A stretch of DNA of 16,450 bases from Rhizobiaceae bacterium (GTDB lineage Bacteria; Pseudomonadota; Alphaproteobacteria; Rhizobiales; Rhizobiaceae): the NCBI GenBank assembly GCA_028865845.1, contig JAGWJK010000007.1:1-16450 (forward strand). The letters run 5' to 3'. Shown piece by piece: positions 1-7,881 of the stretch. The first letter of the stretch is position 1; each line of letters opens with the position of its first letter. Made by a program: the position numbers and the translations under genes. The notes under the pieces were generated by a model, which worked only from the letters and a program-made list of their open reading frames with translations, was not told the origin of the DNA and searched no databases.

Positions 1-1
1 C

Positions 2-625
2 CTGATTGGCCCGAATGGCGCCGGCAAGACGACCATGGTCAATGTGCTGAGCGGCTTCCAGCGACCGCGCAACGGCAGCGTATCAATCGAATCCGGCGAC
101 TGTACCGGACGGTCTGCCGCCTGGTTTGCCCGCAACGGCGTCGTGCGGACGTTCCAGGCGGTGCGCCTGTTTAAGGATCTGACGGTCAGCGAAAACATCG
201 AAGCGAGCCTCAGCAGCCTCGGCATGAGCCGCATCGCCTCGCGTCGTCGCGCCGGCGAACTGCTCGACTATATGGGTATAGGCGACAAGGCGGAGCGCCG
301 AGGTGGAACATTGAGCTACGGCGACGAACGACGGGTCGGCATTGCTCGGGCACTCGCCCTTTCGCCGAAATTCCTACTACTCGACGAACCGGCCGCCGGC
401 CTGAACATTGGCGAGGCCGAAGCGCTCGCCGACCTCATCCGCCGCATTCAGGGTGACTTCTCCTGTGGCGTACTGTTGATCGAACACAACATGACTTTGG
501 TGATGGCCATCTGCCGCCGGCTACATGTCATGGCGAGCGGCCGAACCATCGCCACCGGAACTCCGGCGGAGGTGCTCGCCGACCCTCAGTTCAAATCCGC
601 CTATCTCGGCACGGAGGCGGCATGA
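2..625 (+). CDS. Liv-type (HAAT) ABC transporter ATP-binding protein, LivG-like, 5' partial
   Basis: This is one of two cytoplasmic ATPases of a branched-chain-amino-acid-type uptake ABC transporter. The reading frame is open from base 2, so the start codon lies upstream of the window; the ATG at 35 is internal, just after the P-loop. Seen: Walker A GPNGAGKTT at bases 8-34, the LivG-style signature LSYGDERR (families usually have LSYGEQ), Walker B FLLLDEPAAGLN and the switch His in LLIEHNM. It overlaps the next gene by 4 bp (ATGA), so translation is probably coupled. The LivG assignment rests on the LSYG signature and the DEPAAGLN motif, together with an adjacent LivF-like ATPase and LivH/LivM-like permeases. 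The transported substrate cannot be told from the ATPase; the HAAT family also carries amides, urea and aromatic acids. Confidence 0.93.
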   Translation: MIGPNGAGKTTMVNVLSGFQRPRNGSVSIESGDCTGRSAAWFARNGVVRTFQAVRLFKDLTVSENIEASLSSLGMSRIASRRRAGELLDYMGIGDKAERRGGTLSYGDERRVGIARALALSPKFLLLDEPAAGLNIGEAEALADLIRRIQGDFSCGVLLIEHNMTLVMAICRRLHVMASGRTIATGTPAEVLADPQFKSAYLGTEAA

Positions 626-1371
626 CGATAGCCGGCGCCTCTTCTCCTCTTCTCTCGATCGACAATCTCGTCGTCCGCTACGGTCAGATCACCGCCCTTT
701 CCAGTATCAGCCTGCATGTCGGCGAGGGTGAGGTCGTCTCGATCGTCGGTCCCAACGGGGCCGGAAAATCCTCGCTGCTCGGCGCCATCGCCGGCCTCGT
801 TCAGCCTTCCGGCGGCCACATCACCTTTGCCGGCGAGCCAATCGCGCCAAAAGCCCTGGAGCGCACCGTGCGTCGCGGCGTCGCCTTGGTGCCTGAGGGC
901 CGCCACGTCTTCGGCGGCCTTACCGTCCTCGAAAACCTGACGCTTGGCGCAACTGTGCGTAGCGATCATAACGCGGTCAAGGATGAGATCGCCCGCTTCT
1001 TCGACATTTTCCCTATTCTTGGCGAGCGCCGCAACGAAGCGGCCGGGCGGCTGTCGGGCGGCGAGCAGCAGATGCTCGTCATTGCCCGCGCCATGCTCTC
1101 CAAGCCGCGACTGCTGATGCTCGACGAACCCTCCCTCGGCCTGGCGCCGAAGGTGACCGACCGGGTCTACGAGCTGTTGGCCGAAATCCGCGCCCGCGGC
1201 CTGACGATCCTCGTCGTCGAGCAGAACGCGCCGCGCGCCCTGAAAGCGGCCGACCGGACCTATGTGCTGAACGGCGGCCGGGTCAGGCTTGCCGGCGCTT
1301 CGGTGGCGCTTGCAGCCGATCCCGGATTCGAGGCTGCCTATTTCGGCCTGCGCACGGAGGCGAAGAACTGA
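622..1371 (+). CDS. Liv-type (HAAT) ABC transporter ATP-binding protein, LivF-like
   Basis: This is the second cytoplasmic ATPase of the Liv-type importer, 249 residues, the normal size for LivF. Walker A GPNGAGKSS is at residues 43-51, the signature LSGGEQQ at 144-150 and Walker B LLMLDE at 164-169. The switch position reads VVEQN (198-202), with Gln in place of His, as is common in LivF proteins. Its ATG overlaps the stop of the upstream ATPase (ATGA), and its own stop TGA shares one base with the ATG of the LivH-like permease, so these genes form one translationally coupled unit. Family membership is clear; the substrate is not. Confidence 0.95.
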   Translation: MTIAGASSPLLSIDNLVVRYGQITALSSISLHVGEGEVVSIVGPNGAGKSSLLGAIAGLVQPSGGHITFAGEPIAPKALERTVRRGVALVPEGRHVFGGLTVLENLTLGATVRSDHNAVKDEIARFFDIFPILGERRNEAAGRLSGGEQQMLVIARAMLSKPRLLMLDEPSLGLAPKVTDRVYELLAEIRARGLTILVVEQNAPRALKAADRTYVLNGGRVRLAGASVALAADPGFEAAYFGLRTEAKN

Positions 1372-2255
1372 TGCAGATGATCATCCAAGTGCTCGCCGAT
1401 GCCTTCAGCCTCGGCGGTCTCTATGCTCTGACGGCACTCGGCATCGGCCTGATTTTCAGCGTCATGCGGCTTGCCAATTTCGCCCATGCCGAATTCGTCA
1501 CCGTCGGCGCCTATGTACTGTTTGCGCTTTCCGGCCAGCCTGTTGTCATCGGCATCGCCGCCTCCGTACTGGTAACAGTCGCCCTCGCAGTGCTGACCGA
1601 ACGGCTCGCCTTCCGGCCTTTGCGCAATGCCGATCCGGCGACGATGTTGATCTCCTCCTTCTCGGTCAGCATGTTCCTGCAGCGGTTGCTGGTCTTCCTG
1701 GTCGGTTCACGCATCAAGACGCTCGATCCGTTGCCGATGCTCGGCCAGGCCGTGACCATCGGCGGCGTGCAGGTGAGCGCGCTGAAGCTCGTCACCATCC
1801 TCGTCTGCGCAACCCTGCTCGCGGCCCTGACGCTCTTTCTGAAGAAGACCCGTTTCGGCCTGCAGATGCGCGCGGCGGCGGAGAACTTCACGATGTCCCG
1901 TCTCGTCGGCGTGCGCGCCAATGCGGTGATTGCTGCTGCCTTTGCGCTCAGCGGCGTGTTGGCGGCCGTCGTCGCGCTGCTGTTTGCAGCGCAGACCGGC
2001 TTCGTGCAGCCGCGCTTCGGCGTACAGCTAGTCATCATCGCCTTCGTCGCGACTGTTATCGGCGGCCTTGGCAATCTATTCGGCGCTGCCGTCGGCGGTT
2101 TTCTCGTGGGCGTCGTCTCGATCCTGCTGCAGGCGTTCCTGCCACCGGAGCTGCGCCCCTTCCGTGAGGCGTTCCTCTTCGTGGTCGTTATTCTCGTGCT
2201 CCTTGTAAGGCCACAGGGCCTTTTCCCAGCGCGTGGGCTGAAAGAGCGTGTATGA
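1371..2255 (+). CDS. Liv-type ABC transporter permease, LivH-like
   Basis: This inner-membrane permease subunit has 294 residues and is strongly hydrophobic throughout, with roughly eight membrane segments. The N-terminal segment reads GLIFSVMRLANFAHAEF near residues 26-42, which matches the LivH hallmark (inFAHGe, followed by GAY); Ala replaces the usual Gly after FAH. The region FVATVIGGLGNLFGAAVGG near the C-terminus matches the conserved LivH loop, and the protein ends in the typical LLVRPQGLF. Its ATG overlaps the previous stop by one base, and its stop overlaps the LivM-like start as ATGA. It should form a heterodimer with the LivM-like permease. Confidence 0.94.
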   Translation: MQMIIQVLADAFSLGGLYALTALGIGLIFSVMRLANFAHAEFVTVGAYVLFALSGQPVVIGIAASVLVTVALAVLTERLAFRPLRNADPATMLISSFSVSMFLQRLLVFLVGSRIKTLDPLPMLGQAVTIGGVQVSALKLVTILVCATLLAALTLFLKKTRFGLQMRAAAENFTMSRLVGVRANAVIAAAFALSGVLAAVVALLFAAQTGFVQPRFGVQLVIIAFVATVIGGLGNLFGAAVGGFLVGVVSILLQAFLPPELRPFREAFLFVVVILVLLVRPQGLFPARGLKERV

Positions 2256-3322
2256 CAATGGAGATTCTACGCGACATGCTCCGCCGCATCGGCCCGCTGC
2301 TTATCCTGATCGCGCTCGTGCTGGTAATCTGCTGGCTGGCAAGCTTTGCCGGCATCGTGCTGCAACGGCGGGTAATCTTCGGTCTCGTCAACCTCGTCGC
2401 CGTTGTCGGCCTCTATATCTTCATGGGCAATTCCGGGCTTCTGAATTTCAGCGCTGTCGGCTTCATGGCGATCGGCGCCTATACCTCGGCGCTGCTCACC
2501 ATGCTGCCCACCATGAAACACACATTCCTGCCGGATCTGCCGGTCTGGCTTGCCACTGTGCATCTGCCGCCGCTTGCCGGCGCCTTTATCGGTGGTGGGG
2601 TTGCGGCGCTCGTTGCTCTTGTCGTCGGCGCGCCGATCATGCGGCTCACCGGCATTGCCGTGGGCATAGCCACGCTGTCGCTGCTGATCATCGTCTATAT
2701 CGTGCTCGGCAATTGGACCGGGCTTACCGGTGGCCAGCAATCGCTGATGGGCCTGCCTTCCTATGTCGGCTTGTGGACATCGGGGCTTTTTGCGACCGGC
2801 GCGATCCTCATCGCCTTCATCTACCAGGAAACCCGCTTTGCCATAGCTCTGCGCGCTGTCCGCGAAGACGAAGTGGCGGCGCGCGCCAGCGGCGTGCATG
2901 TACTGCGTGAACGGCTGACCGCCTTCGTGCTGGCCAGCTTCGTCTCTGGCGTTGGCGGTGCCCTCTTCGGCCATTTCCTCGGCACGCTCAGGGTCGAGAG
3001 CTTCTATCTCGATCCCACGTTCCTGTTCATCTCGATGCTCGTCGTCGGCGGCATGCGCAGCCTCACCGGCGCCGTCGTCGGCACGCTGGTCATTTCGGTG
3101 CTGACCGAACTGCTGCGGCTTGCCGAAGCCGGCTTCTCCCTGCCCTTCTCGGCGACAACGATATCCGCGCCCGCCGGGCTTGGCGATGTCGTGCTTGCCG
3201 CCCTCATGCTTCTTATCATCCTCTTCCGGCCGCTGGGCATCACCGCCGGTCGGGAGATCTCGTTTGCCGGTTTCAGGCGGAGAATAGCCCCGAAGCCCGC
3301 GACGCAACTCAAGGAAGGATAA
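2252..3322 (+). CDS. Liv-type ABC transporter permease, LivM-like
   Basis: This is the second inner-membrane permease of the importer, 356 residues. A long hydrophobic N-terminus leads into GLLNFSAVGFMAIGAY (about residues 62-77), the LivM counterpart of the LivH signature. The cytoplasmic coupling-type stretch ALRAVREDEVAARASG is near 198-213, and the conserved VVGGMRSLTGAVVGT near 264-278. The protein ends with the usual ILFRPLG followed by a short basic tail. The start overlaps the LivH-like stop (ATGA). Four bases separate its stop from the start of the metallo-beta-lactamase gene, so that gene is probably on the same transcript. Confidence 0.94.
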   Translation: MTMEILRDMLRRIGPLLILIALVLVICWLASFAGIVLQRRVIFGLVNLVAVVGLYIFMGNSGLLNFSAVGFMAIGAYTSALLTMLPTMKHTFLPDLPVWLATVHLPPLAGAFIGGGVAALVALVVGAPIMRLTGIAVGIATLSLLIIVYIVLGNWTGLTGGQQSLMGLPSYVGLWTSGLFATGAILIAFIYQETRFAIALRAVREDEVAARASGVHVLRERLTAFVLASFVSGVGGALFGHFLGTLRVESFYLDPTFLFISMLVVGGMRSLTGAVVGTLVISVLTELLRLAEAGFSLPFSATTISAPAGLGDVVLAALMLLIILFRPLGITAGREISFAGFRRRIAPKPATQLKEG

Positions 3323-3326
3323 TTCC

Positions 3327-4220
3327 ATGACCGAGACCGCCAACACCCCGCCGGCGCCGATCGTCGATGCCTCATCACCCAAGGAGATCGCCGATGGCGT
3401 CTTCGTCATCGAGGATCATCGCATCCCCCTGGTGCCGAATATTGGCATTGTGCTCGGCGAACATTCGGCTCTCGTCGTCGACAGCGGCATGGGTCGCGCC
3501 AATGGCGAGGCCGTGCTCGCCGCCGCCCAAAAACTCGCCGGCTCGCGAAAACTCTATCTGACCATCACCCATTTTCATCCCGAGCACGGCTATGGCGCCG
3601 AACCTTTCAAAGGTGTGGCCGAGATCGTTTATAACAGGGCCCAGGCTGCCGAACTTGCCGCCAAGGGCGAAGCTTATCTCGACATGTTCAAGGGCATGGG
3701 ACCGGCGGTGGCCGCAGCGCTTGAAAACACCCATCTGGTCGAAGCAGACACGCTCTATGACGGCGGCGAGCACGAGGTCGAGCTTGGCGGACGCAAGATT
3801 CTCCTGAAGACCTGGGGCAAGGCCCACACGCAGGCCGACCAGATCGTCTTCCTTCCGGCCGAGAAAATCCTCTTCACCGGCGATCTCGCCGAGGAGAAGA
3901 CGTTTCCGATCTTTCCCTGGTTTCCGCCGCACGACATGGACATCGATGCCGCGACCTGGGTCAAGGCATTAGAGGACTGCATCGCGCTTTCGCCAGCCAT
4001 CGTCGTTCCCGGCCATGGAGATCTCGGCGGCGGCGACATTCTTGTCGGCGTCCGCGACTATATCGAGGACGTCAAAGCACGCGTAGACACAGGAAAGAAC
4101 AAGGGCATGAGCGAAGATGCGATGGTCGAGGCGCTCGGGCCTGAGATCAGGGCGAGGCATCCCGACTGGCATTTCCCGGAATGGATCGATTTCGCGATCC
4201 GCTATTTCGCACAGCAATAA
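3327..4220 (+). CDS. Metallo-beta-lactamase-fold metallohydrolase
   Basis: This is a predicted cytoplasmic metal-dependent hydrolase of 297 residues with no signal peptide. Metal ligands of the fold are visible in order: H82-x-H84-x-E86-H87 in THFHPEHG, H168 in KAHTQ, D187 in FTGDLAE and H231 in PGHGD. In the usual HxHxDH motif the fifth position is Asp; here it is Glu86, which may alter the second metal site. The start ATG is well placed after GGAAGGA. The gene lies 4 bp after the LivM-like permease and 12 bp before the isochorismatase-like gene, suggesting it acts on the imported compound or a product of it. Ester, lactone, thioester and cyclic-amide hydrolases all occur in this fold, so the reaction is not assignable. 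Confidence 0.88.
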   Translation: MTETANTPPAPIVDASSPKEIADGVFVIEDHRIPLVPNIGIVLGEHSALVVDSGMGRANGEAVLAAAQKLAGSRKLYLTITHFHPEHGYGAEPFKGVAEIVYNRAQAAELAAKGEAYLDMFKGMGPAVAAALENTHLVEADTLYDGGEHEVELGGRKILLKTWGKAHTQADQIVFLPAEKILFTGDLAEEKTFPIFPWFPPHDMDIDAATWVKALEDCIALSPAIVVPGHGDLGGGDILVGVRDYIEDVKARVDTGKNKGMSEDAMVEALGPEIRARHPDWHFPEWIDFAIRYFAQQ

Positions 4221-4232
4221 GGGAGACCGGCG

Positions 4233-4814
4233 ATGAAAACCGTGCTGGTTGCCATGCACTATCAAAACGAGGTCCTGCATGCCGCCGGCAAGATCAAGGT
4301 CGGCGTCGCCGAGGATGCCGACAATCGCGGCTCGGTCGTCGAGAATGCGGCAAAGCTGCTGGCCTTCGCTCGGGAAAACAATATTCCCGTGGTCCATGTC
4401 CGTATCGCCTTTCGACCGGATCATGCCGATGTCATTCAGAACTGCACCATCTTCCGCAACGTCGTCGCCAGCAAAGCCATGGTGGACGGGAGCTGGGGGG
4501 CGGAGTTCCATGATGGCCTCGGCCCGCTTGCCGGTGAATTTGTCGTAAAGCACAGCCGCGTCAATGCTTTCTACGGTTCGCAACTCGAAGAAGTGCTGCG
4601 CGTGCTGAAGGCCAAGCGGCTGATCATGGCCGGCGTCGCGACGAACTCCGTTGTCCTGACATCAGTCGCCTGTGCCGCCGACATGGGGTATGAGGTCATA
4701 GTCGTTGGCGATGCCTGCTCCTCTGGGCGTCCCGACCTGCATCAATCCACGTTGGAAAACATGAAACTTGTCGCCGAGGTGACGGAAGTCGACGCACTCA
4801 TCAGCCAAGCTTGA
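4233..4814 (+). CDS. Isochorismatase-family (cysteine hydrolase fold) protein lacking the canonical Cys and Asp
   Basis: This 193-residue protein fits the isochorismatase/nicotinamidase fold. Evidence is the N-terminal LVAMHYQNE (usual IDMQND), VRIAFRPDH near 57-64, K106 in VVKHSRVNAF, the cis-peptide motif GVATN at 134-138, and GDACSS near 159-164. The catalytic triad of active members is Asp-Lys-Cys. Aligned on these motifs, the Asp position is H9, the Lys is kept (K106), and the nucleophilic Cys, two residues after GVATN, is V140. Other cysteines (C147, C162) are not at that position. It may be a non-hydrolytic or differently acting member; relatives with a TSGVVLST-like motif also lack the Cys. 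The start follows a good site (AAGGGAGA), and it is the last gene of the Liv-type operon. Confidence 0.88.
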   Translation: MKTVLVAMHYQNEVLHAAGKIKVGVAEDADNRGSVVENAAKLLAFARENNIPVVHVRIAFRPDHADVIQNCTIFRNVVASKAMVDGSWGAEFHDGLGPLAGEFVVKHSRVNAFYGSQLEEVLRVLKAKRLIMAGVATNSVVLTSVACAADMGYEVIVVGDACSSGRPDLHQSTLENMKLVAEVTEVDALISQA

Positions 4815-4830
4815 GGCGCGCCTGAAATCT

Positions 4831-5778
4831 TCATCGGAGCAATGCTTCGACCTCCTTCTTCGATGGCAATGCCGTTCTGGCACCGACTGCCGACACCGAG
4901 ATGCTGGCGGCCGCGCATGCGAAGGCGAGGCTGTCGCTCAGCGAGCGGCGGCCGAAGAGCGCCGCGAGATAAGCGCCGTTGAAGCAGTCACCGGCGCCGG
5001 TCGCATCGACCATCGTGGCCGGAAAAGCCGGATGTTCGCTCGATTCGGAGCCGCTGCAGGCGATGGCGCCGGCAGCGCCCATGGTGACCACGAGCAATTG
5101 CGGCCCCTTGTCCAAAAGCGGGCGAATGGCCTTCGCACTGATCTCCGCGTCCGACGTCGCGCGAAAACCACCTGCATTCATGAAGACGATATCGGAACAT
5201 GCGAGCAAGGCATCGAGACGTTCACGGTTCGGCGCGACCGCCGCCTCGATGTCGATGGCAACGGCAACGCCGGCTGCATGCGCCAGAGCCGTGATCTGCT
5301 GGAACTCCTCAAGATCATACGGCATCGCATAGAGCAGCCGACTCTGCCCAAGCGCGGCCGACAGCGCCGCTTCGTCCAGCGCCTCGCCCGGCATTGGTGC
5401 ATAGACCAGCGCTTTTTCGCCGGAGGCGTCGACGATGATGGTCGCGGCGGCGCTCGGCTGATCGACCCTGCGCAGGAATGTGTTCGACACGCCGGCCGCC
5501 TCGTTGGCCGCAAGCAGGAATTGACCGTCGGCATCGGCGCCAACACGGCCATAGCCGGCGACGCGAGCACCGAGACGGCTTGCCGCACACGCGACATTGG
5601 CCGCGGTTCCGCCGGCAAATGTGCCGAGGCGGCGCCCGAGAGCTTTCTCGTCGGCGGCAGGAACACGTGCGGTTTCAAAAACATAGTCGATATTCGGATC
5701 GCCATAGGCAAGCATATCGAAAGCGCGAGCGGCATTCGCTGCGAAAATGCTCGCAAGTTCGGGGCGGCCTCTAGACAT
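4831..5778 (-). CDS. PfkB/ribokinase-family carbohydrate or nucleoside kinase
   Basis: This cytoplasmic kinase of 315 residues transfers phosphate from ATP to a sugar or nucleoside hydroxyl. Seen: the N-terminal GDPNIDYVF (26-34) and GGTAAN (56-61), where ribokinase-family enzymes bind the sugar, and the C-terminal signature DATGAGDCFNGA starting at 258 with catalytic base D264. The frame stays open upstream to 6075, but that part is antisense-frame shadow within the preceding gene. The ATG at 5778 gives a normal N-terminus and overlaps the stop of the ADP-ribosylglycohydrolase gene by 8 bp, which implies coupling. It is the last gene of the BMP transporter operon. Substrate is unknown; ribose, a ribosyl compound or a nucleoside is the natural guess from the neighbours. 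Confidence 0.9.
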   Translation of the reverse strand: MSRGRPELASIFAANAARAFDMLAYGDPNIDYVFETARVPAADEKALGRRLGTFAGGTAANVACAASRLGARVAGYGRVGADADGQFLLAANEAAGVSNTFLRRVDQPSAAATIIVDASGEKALVYAPMPGEALDEAALSAALGQSRLLYAMPYDLEEFQQITALAHAAGVAVAIDIEAAVAPNRERLDALLACSDIVFMNAGGFRATSDAEISAKAIRPLLDKGPQLLVVTMGAAGAIACSGSESSEHPAFPATMVDATGAGDCFNGAYLAALFGRRSLSDSLAFACAAASISVSAVGARTALPSKKEVEALLR

Positions 5779-6835
5779 GATGGGAATTCCTGAGGGCAAT
5801 GGCCGCCAAACCAGCGGCGAGAGTGTCGAATTGGAATTCGGCATCATTGACCGCCATGAACTCCCGGTAAAGCGCCTGCGGCAGTTTTGCCGTCCCCGCC
5901 ATCGCTCCTGCCATGGCACCCGCCATCGTGGCGACGGTGTCGGTGTCGTTACCGGCCGTGGCCGACAGCGCAACGGTTCGCAGGGGATCCCCCTTGGCAT
6001 AGGCGAAGATGGCAATGGCGGTCGGCACGGATTCGCTCGCCAGCATCGACGCTCCAATGGCTGATTCCAGGTCAACGAGAAACCGGCGATCGTCGCTGGC
6101 GCGGGCAGCGATCTCCAACGCCATGTCCAGCCGTGTCAAAAAACGCGGGCCGGGCGGCACGCGCGCATGGTCGGCAGCAAGCCGCTCACCCACCATTCCG
6201 CCTTCGCGACAGGCCCTCACGACCGCGTCGGCATCGCTTTCCACCACGGCGATTGCCGTGCCCGCAGCAATTGCCGACGCGGCCGCAATCGCCACATCGG
6301 TGTCGTGCGACGGCAGGCAGGTGACGAGTGCCTGTTGGCAAGCCGCCGTTATATTACCGGGATGGATGAGGCCGGCGGGCGCAACGCGCATGGCGGCGCC
6401 GTTGGTATTGCCCATGGTCGGAAGCTTTCGTTTTGACGTGCCGACAACGCCGACGCCGTCGAGGCTGCGGCCTTCACGCAACGCGGCGACGATCGCAGCC
6501 GTCGTCGGTCCCATGAAGCTGGCCTTTGGCGACGTATCGGCCCAGTCGAGCAGGCAGGCGACCCATCCCTTGTCATCAAGCCTGCCGTCGGCCTTCACCA
6601 GGGCACGGGCGAGATAATACATCTGGCTTGCGTCATCGGTGACTTCGCCGTGTTTGCCGTGATTGGCGCCTGCAAACGTGTCCGGTGTCGGCTCCTCGAA
6701 GCGATCCGCCAGACCGCCGTAACGGGCGAAAATCTCGTCTATGCCCCAGAGCTCCGTGGGTGCGCCGAGCGCATCGCCGATACCGGCCAATGCAAGGGCA
6801 GCAAGAATTGGATCGTGATATCTGTTGGTTGTCAT
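5771..6835 (-). CDS. ADP-ribosylglycohydrolase-family protein
   Basis: This 354-residue protein belongs to the DraG/ARH family, which uses a binuclear metal centre to cleave N- or O-glycosidic ADP-ribosyl bonds. Seen: an N-terminal GIGDALGAPTE (18-28), the acidic metal motif TDDASQM (T66, D67, D68), and the C-terminal GNDTDT at 295-300 with D297 and D299, the family's GxDxDT motif. A run of MAGA repeats follows it. Canonical members read TDDTxM; here Ala69 and one extra residue sit before the Met. Its position between a nucleoside-type importer and a PfkB kinase suggests a small-molecule N-glycosidase role rather than reversal of protein ADP-ribosylation, which is inference. The ATG at 6835 has only a weak ribosome site (TAGGG abuts the start). 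Confidence 0.9.
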   Translation of the reverse strand: MTTNRYHDPILAALALAGIGDALGAPTELWGIDEIFARYGGLADRFEEPTPDTFAGANHGKHGEVTDDASQMYYLARALVKADGRLDDKGWVACLLDWADTSPKASFMGPTTAAIVAALREGRSLDGVGVVGTSKRKLPTMGNTNGAAMRVAPAGLIHPGNITAACQQALVTCLPSHDTDVAIAAASAIAAGTAIAVVESDADAVVRACREGGMVGERLAADHARVPPGPRFLTRLDMALEIAARASDDRRFLVDLESAIGASMLASESVPTAIAIFAYAKGDPLRTVALSATAGNDTDTVATMAGAMAGAMAGTAKLPQALYREFMAVNDAEFQFDTLAAGLAAIALRNSHHV

Positions 6836-6879
6836 CCCTAGTCCGTTTCTTATTGTTTGTACTGTCGAAATGGGCGTTC

Positions 6880-7881
6880 TCAGGCCTGGCGCAGAACGCT
6901 GGCCGCGCGTGCGATACGCCGGTTAACCCGGCGCTTTTGCCGAATGTTGAAGAAGAGCAAGGCGACGATGGTCAGGATCGGCGGGATCATGAAGACGATC
7001 TGGCTTGGCACATTGTAGCTGCCGAGTTGTGCGGCAAACACGGTCGACGCGCCGAAAACAACGGCAGCAACCAGTGTCCCGAGCGGCCGTCTGCCACCCA
7101 GGAAGACTGCGGCCAGCGCGAGAAAACCGCGCCCACCTGTCATATCGGCCTGAAACAGCGTCAGATAACCCATGCTGAGGAAGATGCCGCCGAGACCTGC
7201 CAGCAGCCCGCTGAACAGCAGGGCGGCATATTGCAAGCGTTTGACGGAAACGCCTGCTGCGAGCGCCGCATCGGGATTCTCACCGACGGCGCGCAGTCTC
7301 AGCCCGAAGCGCGTGCGATAAAGTAGCAACGACAGCATCGGCGTGGCGAGCAGTGCGGCATAGACCACGACATTGTGTCCGAGGAACCCATCGCCGTTGA
7401 GAGCGGTGCCGAAGAAAGGGATGCCGTCGACAAAAGGAATATGCAGTGACGGCAAAGCATAGCTGGTGAGCGTTGCGGTGGAGCCTTTGTCGCCTGTGAT
7501 CGAGACAAGCAGAAACACCGTCAGACCCGAGGCCAGGATATTGATGCCGACACCGGAAACGATGATGTCGGCGCCAAGTTCGAGATGAAAAACCGCAAGA
7601 AGACCGGCGATCCCGACACCTGAGATCAGGCCGGCAAGGCAGCCGACCCAGGGATGCACCCAGAGCGGCACGCCCGGAAACCAGATAGCCGAATAGGCCG
7701 AGGCGATGACCCCGAAGAAGGCGGCGACCAGCATGATGCCTTCGAGTGCAATATTAATGCTGCCGGCGAGATCGGAGATCAATCCGCCGAATGCTGCGAG
7801 AATGATTGGCGCCGAAGCCCGCAAGATGGCGGCAATCAAACTTCCGAAGAATGTTCCCCAGACGATGAATTCCGTGCTCAC
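6880..7881 (-). CDS. BMP-type nucleoside ABC transporter permease (second permease, NupQ/YufQ-like)
   Basis: This inner-membrane permease has 333 residues and several hydrophobic segments. The N-terminal LISDLAGSINIALEGIM corresponds to the conserved GxiNIGlEGmm motif of permeases in the BMP/nucleoside importer group. The cytoplasmic loop carries AVGENPDAALAAGVSVKRLQ, the usual coupling region, and GGRGFLALAAVFLGGRRPLG near the C-terminal third is also typical. Translation most likely starts at a GTG (7881) that overlaps the previous stop as GTGA. It pairs with the 374-residue permease upstream. The group includes importers of guanosine, other nucleosides and related compounds; the exact ligand cannot be read from the permease. 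Confidence 0.92.
   Translation of the reverse strand: MSTEFIVWGTFFGSLIAAILRASAPIILAAFGGLISDLAGSINIALEGIMLVAAFFGVIASAYSAIWFPGVPLWVHPWVGCLAGLISGVGIAGLLAVFHLELGADIIVSGVGINILASGLTVFLLVSITGDKGSTATLTSYALPSLHIPFVDGIPFFGTALNGDGFLGHNVVVYAALLATPMLSLLLYRTRFGLRLRAVGENPDAALAAGVSVKRLQYAALLFSGLLAGLGGIFLSMGYLTLFQADMTGGRGFLALAAVFLGGRRPLGTLVAAVVFGASTVFAAQLGSYNVPSQIVFMIPPILTIVALLFFNIRQKRRVNRRIARAASVLRQA

Noticed and set aside
2267..3409. Long 380-codon frame on the - strand opposite livM
   Set aside because: It is a shadow of the LivM-like gene; its translation is rich in Arg, Asp, Gly and His with no family signature.
5779..6075. N-terminal extension of the PfkB gene
   Set aside because: This part overlaps the ADP-ribosylglycohydrolase coding sequence on the same strand in another frame and is Arg/Pro/Ser-rich; the ATG at 5778 gives a normal kinase N-terminus.
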